A program made the translations under genes and the position numbers. From Paralithodes platypus (taxonomy: Eukaryota; Arthropoda; Malacostraca; Decapoda; Lithodidae): a stretch of 64,000 nucleotides of DNA. The notes under the pieces were generated by a model. That model saw only the letters and a program-made list of their open reading frames with translations. It made no database searches and was not told where the DNA came from. The DNA is taken from positions 22,621,008 through 22,685,007 of the forward strand of contig CM064501.1 in assembly GCA_032716605.1 (NCBI GenBank), in the 5' to 3' direction. Shown one piece after another: positions 60,261 to 64,000 of this stretch (position 1 is its first letter; every line of letters begins with the position of its first letter).

Positions 60261-61445
60261 ATGTCTCGCGCCTGCACGACCTGTTCCGGTAGGTTTGGCC
60301 CTACCATGTTTGCCTTCCCCGAGGTTCATGTCTGCCGATTCTGCCAGCTCCGAGAAGATTTGGCAGCTAAACTGGATGAAGCTAATGTCAGGATTAACGC
60401 CGTCACCAAGAAGCTGGAAACACTCCAAGAATTTGCAACGCTTAACGTAGGAGTATCATCAAATGAAGCTATTTCTACCACCGCAGCATCTTCCAACAGC
60501 CCTACGCCTGATATAGCGGTACCAGCTTCAGCACCACGTCAGGAAAATTCAAGTAATGACTCTGCTCTCCCTCAGGACAACTTCCGCGTTGTGAGAAACA
60601 ACATTCACCCCATCGCAAGGAAGATCATCACCGAAACCATGTGCCAGAACCGTTACCAGATTCTTGTGGACTTACACGAAGAAGAAGAAATAGAAGAAAT
60701 TCAGCTCTTAGGAGATTCCATGGTTCGTGGACAACTTACCGAGTTCCGCGCCAGGGCACCCAGGACCAGGAAGCGCTTCTGTATCCCTGGTAGCAGTGTG
60801 GACGACGTTGCAGCTGCAGTCAACAAAGTTTCGAAGTCAGCCCCCTCACGCACAATGTACGTCATTCATGTTGGATCTAATGACGTGCAGCGGACTCGAT
60901 CGGAGGACCTCATGCTCAAGTACCGGAAGCTGATTCAGACGTATAAGGAAAATTCACGTAGAGTCATCATATCAGGGACCGTTCCCAGGATCGGTGTGAA
61001 GAACAGATTCTTCAACATGGCCACTAGCGTAAATCGTCGACTGGCTGAACTCTGCAGGGAGGAAAACATTGGATTCATCAATACCTGGAATGACTTCTAC
61101 CATGAAGATCATCTGTTTGTAGCGGATGGAGTTCATCTAAACCAGGTGGGAGCAGCAAGATTTGGCCGCCTGCTTCACGACGCAGTAAAGGATTTTCGAA
61201 AAAGAAGCAGAGCCAACCAAGGACCACCAGGGACGAGGATTGAGGCCCAAGGACCACCAGGGACAAGGATCGAGGACCGTGGACCACTAGCGACGATGAT
61301 CGAGGACCGAGGACCACCAGAGACGATGAGTGAGGACAGCGAGGACCGAGGACCACCAGGGACGATGATCGAGGACAGCGAGGATCGAGGACAACCAGGG
61401 ACGAGAATCGAGGACAGTGAGGACCGAGGACAGACAGGTACATAA
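60261..61445 (+). CDS. LINE-E ORF1: zinc-ribbon-like, coiled-coil, SGNH/GDSL-esterase protein
   Basis: This is a 394-residue protein. The N-terminus has two CxxC pairs (Cys5/Cys8, Cys25/Cys28), then a coiled-coil-like helix (about 30-60) and a Ser/Thr-rich linker. Residues 145-315 form an SGNH hydrolase. Block I is LLGDSMVRG (nucleophile Ser153), followed by HVGSNDV (205-208 GSND) and ADGVHLNQVGAARFGRLL (Asp289 and His292). All four blocks are present, so the fold and catalytic triad look intact. Esterase domains in ORF1 are known for CR1-type LINEs; the substrate is not settled. The last 75 residues are tandem GPPGT/EDRG repeats encoded by tandem DNA. The ATG lies in CACCATG, a good initiation context. 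The stop at 61443-61445 overlaps the start of ORF2 sequence. Confidence 0.88.
   Translation: MSRACTTCSGRFGPTMFAFPEVHVCRFCQLREDLAAKLDEANVRINAVTKKLETLQEFATLNVGVSSNEAISTTAASSNSPTPDIAVPASAPRQENSSNDSALPQDNFRVVRNNIHPIARKIITETMCQNRYQILVDLHEEEEIEEIQLLGDSMVRGQLTEFRARAPRTRKRFCIPGSSVDDVAAAVNKVSKSAPSRTMYVIHVGSNDVQRTRSEDLMLKYRKLIQTYKENSRRVIISGTVPRIGVKNRFFNMATSVNRRLAELCREENIGFINTWNDFYHEDHLFVADGVHLNQVGAARFGRLLHDAVKDFRKRSRANQGPPGTRIEAQGPPGTRIEDRGPLATMIEDRGPPETMSEDSEDRGPPGTMIEDSEDRGQPGTRIEDSEDRGQTGT
61195..61440 (+). repeat. Tandem repeats at the ORF1 C-terminus
   Basis: DNA units of about 30-42 bases (GACCACCAGGGACGAGGAT type, alternating with GAGGACAGC inserts) encode the GPPGT-RIED repeats. Unit lengths are multiples of three, so the frame survives. 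Copy 1 at 40237 starts inside this repeat. Confidence 0.8.
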
Positions 61446-61446
61446 A

Positions 61447-63728
61447 TGTAGATCCGACCAGAACCAAGAATTTTGTTAAAGAACGTTCCCTGAATTCTAA
61501 ATCCACATTAAAGGTTTTCTATGCAAACGCTCGTAGCATACGCAATAAATTTTCAGACTTAGAGGAACTAGTGTTTACAGAAAATTACGATGTTATTGGC
61601 ATAACAGAATCTTGGCTCAATACAGAAGACAGAGACTTTTTAGCAGAGTATTCACTTCCCGGCTATGTAATGTTTGAGAAAAGCCGAATAAATAAAAATA
61701 GAGGTGGCGTTTTACTTTACATCAAAGAAAGTCATAACCTGACCCTCTTGTCAAAACCTCAAATTGTGAACGTCGACACATCCTTTGTGTTAATAAAGAA
61801 TAATAACGGTACAAAAATAATACTTGCACTAATATACAGACCTCCAGCTCAATCAGCACAAACTGACCAAGAAATTTATGAGCAAATTGCAGACGTAAGT
61901 AACTCGCAAGATACCGTATTTTATGGCGACTTCAATTTACCTGTGACCAAGTGGGGAGATAGTATTACTTCACACTCTGGAAAAGACCTGTATGCAAACT
62001 TGCAAGAGAGTTCGCTATTTGTTAGATCTCCAACCCGTGGAAATAACGTCCTTGACCTTGTACTTTCAACAAAAGAAGAATTGATAGAGAATTTGAATGT
62101 CGGTGATGAATTTAGTAACAGCGACCATCGTACGATAACTTTCAGCTTAAATTTTACTAATAACGAACCAAATAGCAGCATCGAGAAAGTCCCTAATTTC
62201 AATAAAGCAAACTTTCCTAAACTTAGAGCAATGTTTAAAGAAACTGACTGGAGCTTTCTAATTAACAATAACGACATAAATACATCTTGGGAAGTATTCA
62301 AAACTACTTACCTAAAAGCAGTGCAAGACTGCATACCATCGAAAATACGGCGTACAGGCCATAATAATAAGCCCAAATGGTGGAATAAAGATATTTCAAA
62401 CTGTCTACTTGCTAAAAAGTTTGCTAATGATAGATTAAAATCCTCACAAAATGACGAAGAACGGCTGAAATTTGTAGGGCTACAACGCAAAGCCAAAAAG
62501 TTAATTAAGCAAAGTAAAAAGACCCTGGAGTTACATGTTGCGAATCAAAGTAAAACAAACCCGAAAGAATTCTATAGTTATATCAGAAAGAAAAAAGTAG
62601 TTACTTCAACTGTTGGACCGCTAGTCGATGAAAATGGAAAATACACCAAAGACGAAGTACAAATGAGTAATGCCCTCAATACCTTCTTTGCATCAGTTTT
62701 TACAACAGAAGACCTCAGTGATATCCCTACACCATCGCCGATTCAGATTGATAATTCATATGTTCTAAGCAATATCACCGTTACAGAGAGAGAAGTATTG
62801 AATTGTTTAGATAAACTCAAGGTAAATAAAACGCCTGGACCTGATACAATCTCACCTAGAGTTCTAAAGGAAGCTAAGAATGAGCTCTCCAAACCACTGA
62901 CATTGCTATTCAATAAATCCTTGCAGTCTGGAACTATGCCTGATCAGTGGAAGCTAGCCAAAGTAACACCGATATTCAAAAAAGGCAGCAAATCCCTACC
63001 CATTAACTTTCGTCCAATTAGCTTAACCTCAGTTGTATGTAAAATGCTAGAAACATTCATAAGAGACAGACTCGTAAATCACTTGGAGGAAAATAACATT
63101 ACTTAAAGATACTCAACACGGCTTTCGTAAAAAACGTTCCTGTTTAACAAATCTCTTAGACTTCTTCCACGATATCCTCAACCTCTACGATGAGACTAAA
63201 GCTGTAGATATTATATACCTTGATTTTCAAAAGGCCTTTGACAAGTTCCCCACAAACGTTTACTGCTAAATCTAAAAGCGCATGGAATACAAGACGGTGT
63301 GCTGAAATGGATAGAAAATTGGCTCAGCGACAGAAAGTAAAGAGTAGCCATAAACGGTAAGGCATCTAAATGGATCAATGTAAGTAGTGGGGTACCCCAG
63401 GGATCGGTACTAGGACCAATTATCTTTCTAATTTACATCAACGACAAAGATGAGGATCTCACCTGTACAATCTCAAAATTTGCTGACGATACAAAAATTG
63501 CAAATAGCGTACTCTCAAAAGAACAAGTTGACAATATGAAACATAATATAGATAAGTTGTCATGTTGGGCCCAAATTTGGCAAATGAGTTTCAATGCGGA
63601 TAAATGTAAAGTACTACATATCGGATACCAAAATGAGAAAGCAAACTATTCGATGAATGGCACTCAGCTTAAGAATGTAAACAGAGAAACCGATCTGGGA
63701 GTAACAATATCGAGTAACCTAAAACCGA
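61447..63728 (+). pseudogene. LINE-E ORF2 copy 2, frameshifted
   Basis: The endonuclease (GITESWLN, YGDFNLP, NSDHRTITF) and the RT entry (TPGPDTISPRVLKEA) are read without a break to 63106. An extra T near 63097 then shifts the frame (AACATTACTT against AACATACTT in copy 1). A missing A near 63244 (GACAAGTTCC against GACAAAGTTCC) shifts it again, and a CAA-to-TAA change near 63339 adds a stop. The YADD-equivalent FADDT block and the palm end are readable near 63480-63720. The frame upstream of 61571 is open but has no clear ATG. Confidence 0.87.
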
Positions 63729-63729
63729 T

Positions 63730-64000
63730 GGCGGGTGCCCAACCCCGAAAAGGGTTGAAATAGGGGAGCTATCCCCCCGCCAAAGGCGGCTTTCTAGGGC
63801 CTTTCCTAGCTGATGCTGAGAGGATTGGGTTCTAGTCATGTGGTGATGGGCTGGTCTATCAGAGTGAGAACTGAGCAATCTCTGCCATACCCATAGCTTA
63901 CTCTGACTGTTCCTTTTACTTATATATTTTCTAGATCTCAAGTGACGGCGTCTCTAACGTGGATTGACCTCCCAATCTACCAAGATTGGAAGCCAAAGCG
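63730..64000 (+). mobile_element. Second copy of the 545-bp non-autonomous retroposon (partial)
   Basis: The sequence from GGCGGGTGCCCAACCCCG to the window end matches 33713 onward with few differences. Here the 5' phrase is single, not doubled. It interrupts LINE-E ORF2 after CTAAAACCGAT. Its 3' end lies beyond the window. Confidence 0.85.

Larger units (their letters stand above)
60121..63729 (+). mobile_element. LINE-E copy 2 (CR1-like) with ORF1, 3' end cut by a retroposon
   Basis: This is the longer copy of the LINE at 40237. It has a leader of irregular GTGAAGTGATT-type repeats (60121-60255), ORF1 (60261-61445) and ORF2 from about 61447. It stops at 63729, where the 545-bp element begins (GGCGGGTGCCC), inside the RT thumb. 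It is on the same strand as copy 1. ORF2 has frameshifts and a stop, so it is inactive although very similar to copy 1. Confidence 0.85.

Overview
This window is eukaryotic intergenic DNA built almost wholly from nested transposable elements. I recognise no host protein gene, rRNA gene or functional tRNA gene. The mixture of a DIRS-type element, several APE-endonuclease LINEs (Jockey/X-element-like, L2-like and CR1-like), a chromodomain-less Ty3/Gypsy pol, a Tigger/pogo relic and many TTAA-flanked MITEs suggests an arthropod, most likely a decapod crustacean. That assignment rests on recalled resemblance of the LINE proteins and is an inference.

Layout. 1-4360 is the 3' part of a DIRS-type retrotransposon (RT-RNase H, a tyrosine recombinase split by a MITE, the internal complementary region and the right terminal repeat). 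4361-8010 holds a decayed LTR-element end and a long LTR-like stretch. 8010-11400 holds two inverted fragments of one LINE family (LINE-A), meeting at an inverted pair of tRNA-like heads. 11400-14948 is the gag end of a second DIRS element on the minus strand.

16981-53977 is dominated by an inverted duplication. The left arm (16981-39449) and right arm (46731-53977) carry the same roughly 6.3 kb of sequence once insertions are removed: a Gypsy RNase H-integrase-proline-rich gene, microsatellite DNA, a MITE and an unrecognised reading frame. The arms face each other across a LINE (LINE-D), which is itself interrupted by a CR1-like LINE (LINE-E) with an intact 961-codon ORF2. The left arm is split again by a 14.6 kb block (21331-35941). 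That block contains an LTR end, a 33-copy 25-bp minisatellite, an array of hairpins sharing a GGGATGCC loop, a tRNA-derived SINE, an L2-like LINE (LINE-B) interrupted by another LINE (LINE-C), a 545-bp non-autonomous element with a clear 12-bp target duplication, and a deleted Tigger element.

53978-57620 is a second LINE-B copy. 58.8-59.2 kb holds a short reading frame with a hydrophobic N-terminus and a degenerate 2A-like motif. 60.1-63.7 kb is a 5'-complete copy of LINE-E whose ORF1 carries an SGNH/GDSL-esterase domain; it is cut off by a second copy of the 545-bp element.

The elements are linked by retrotransposition partnerships. The SINE shares its 3' tail with LINE-B, and the 545-bp element shares its (CAA)n tail with LINE-D, so each looks like a parasite of a LINE in this window. 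The paired arms give empty-site references that date several insertions relative to the duplication. The least explained structure is the hairpin array at 23633-24292: about ten units at roughly 70-bp spacing, with a constant loop and changing but still self-complementary stems.
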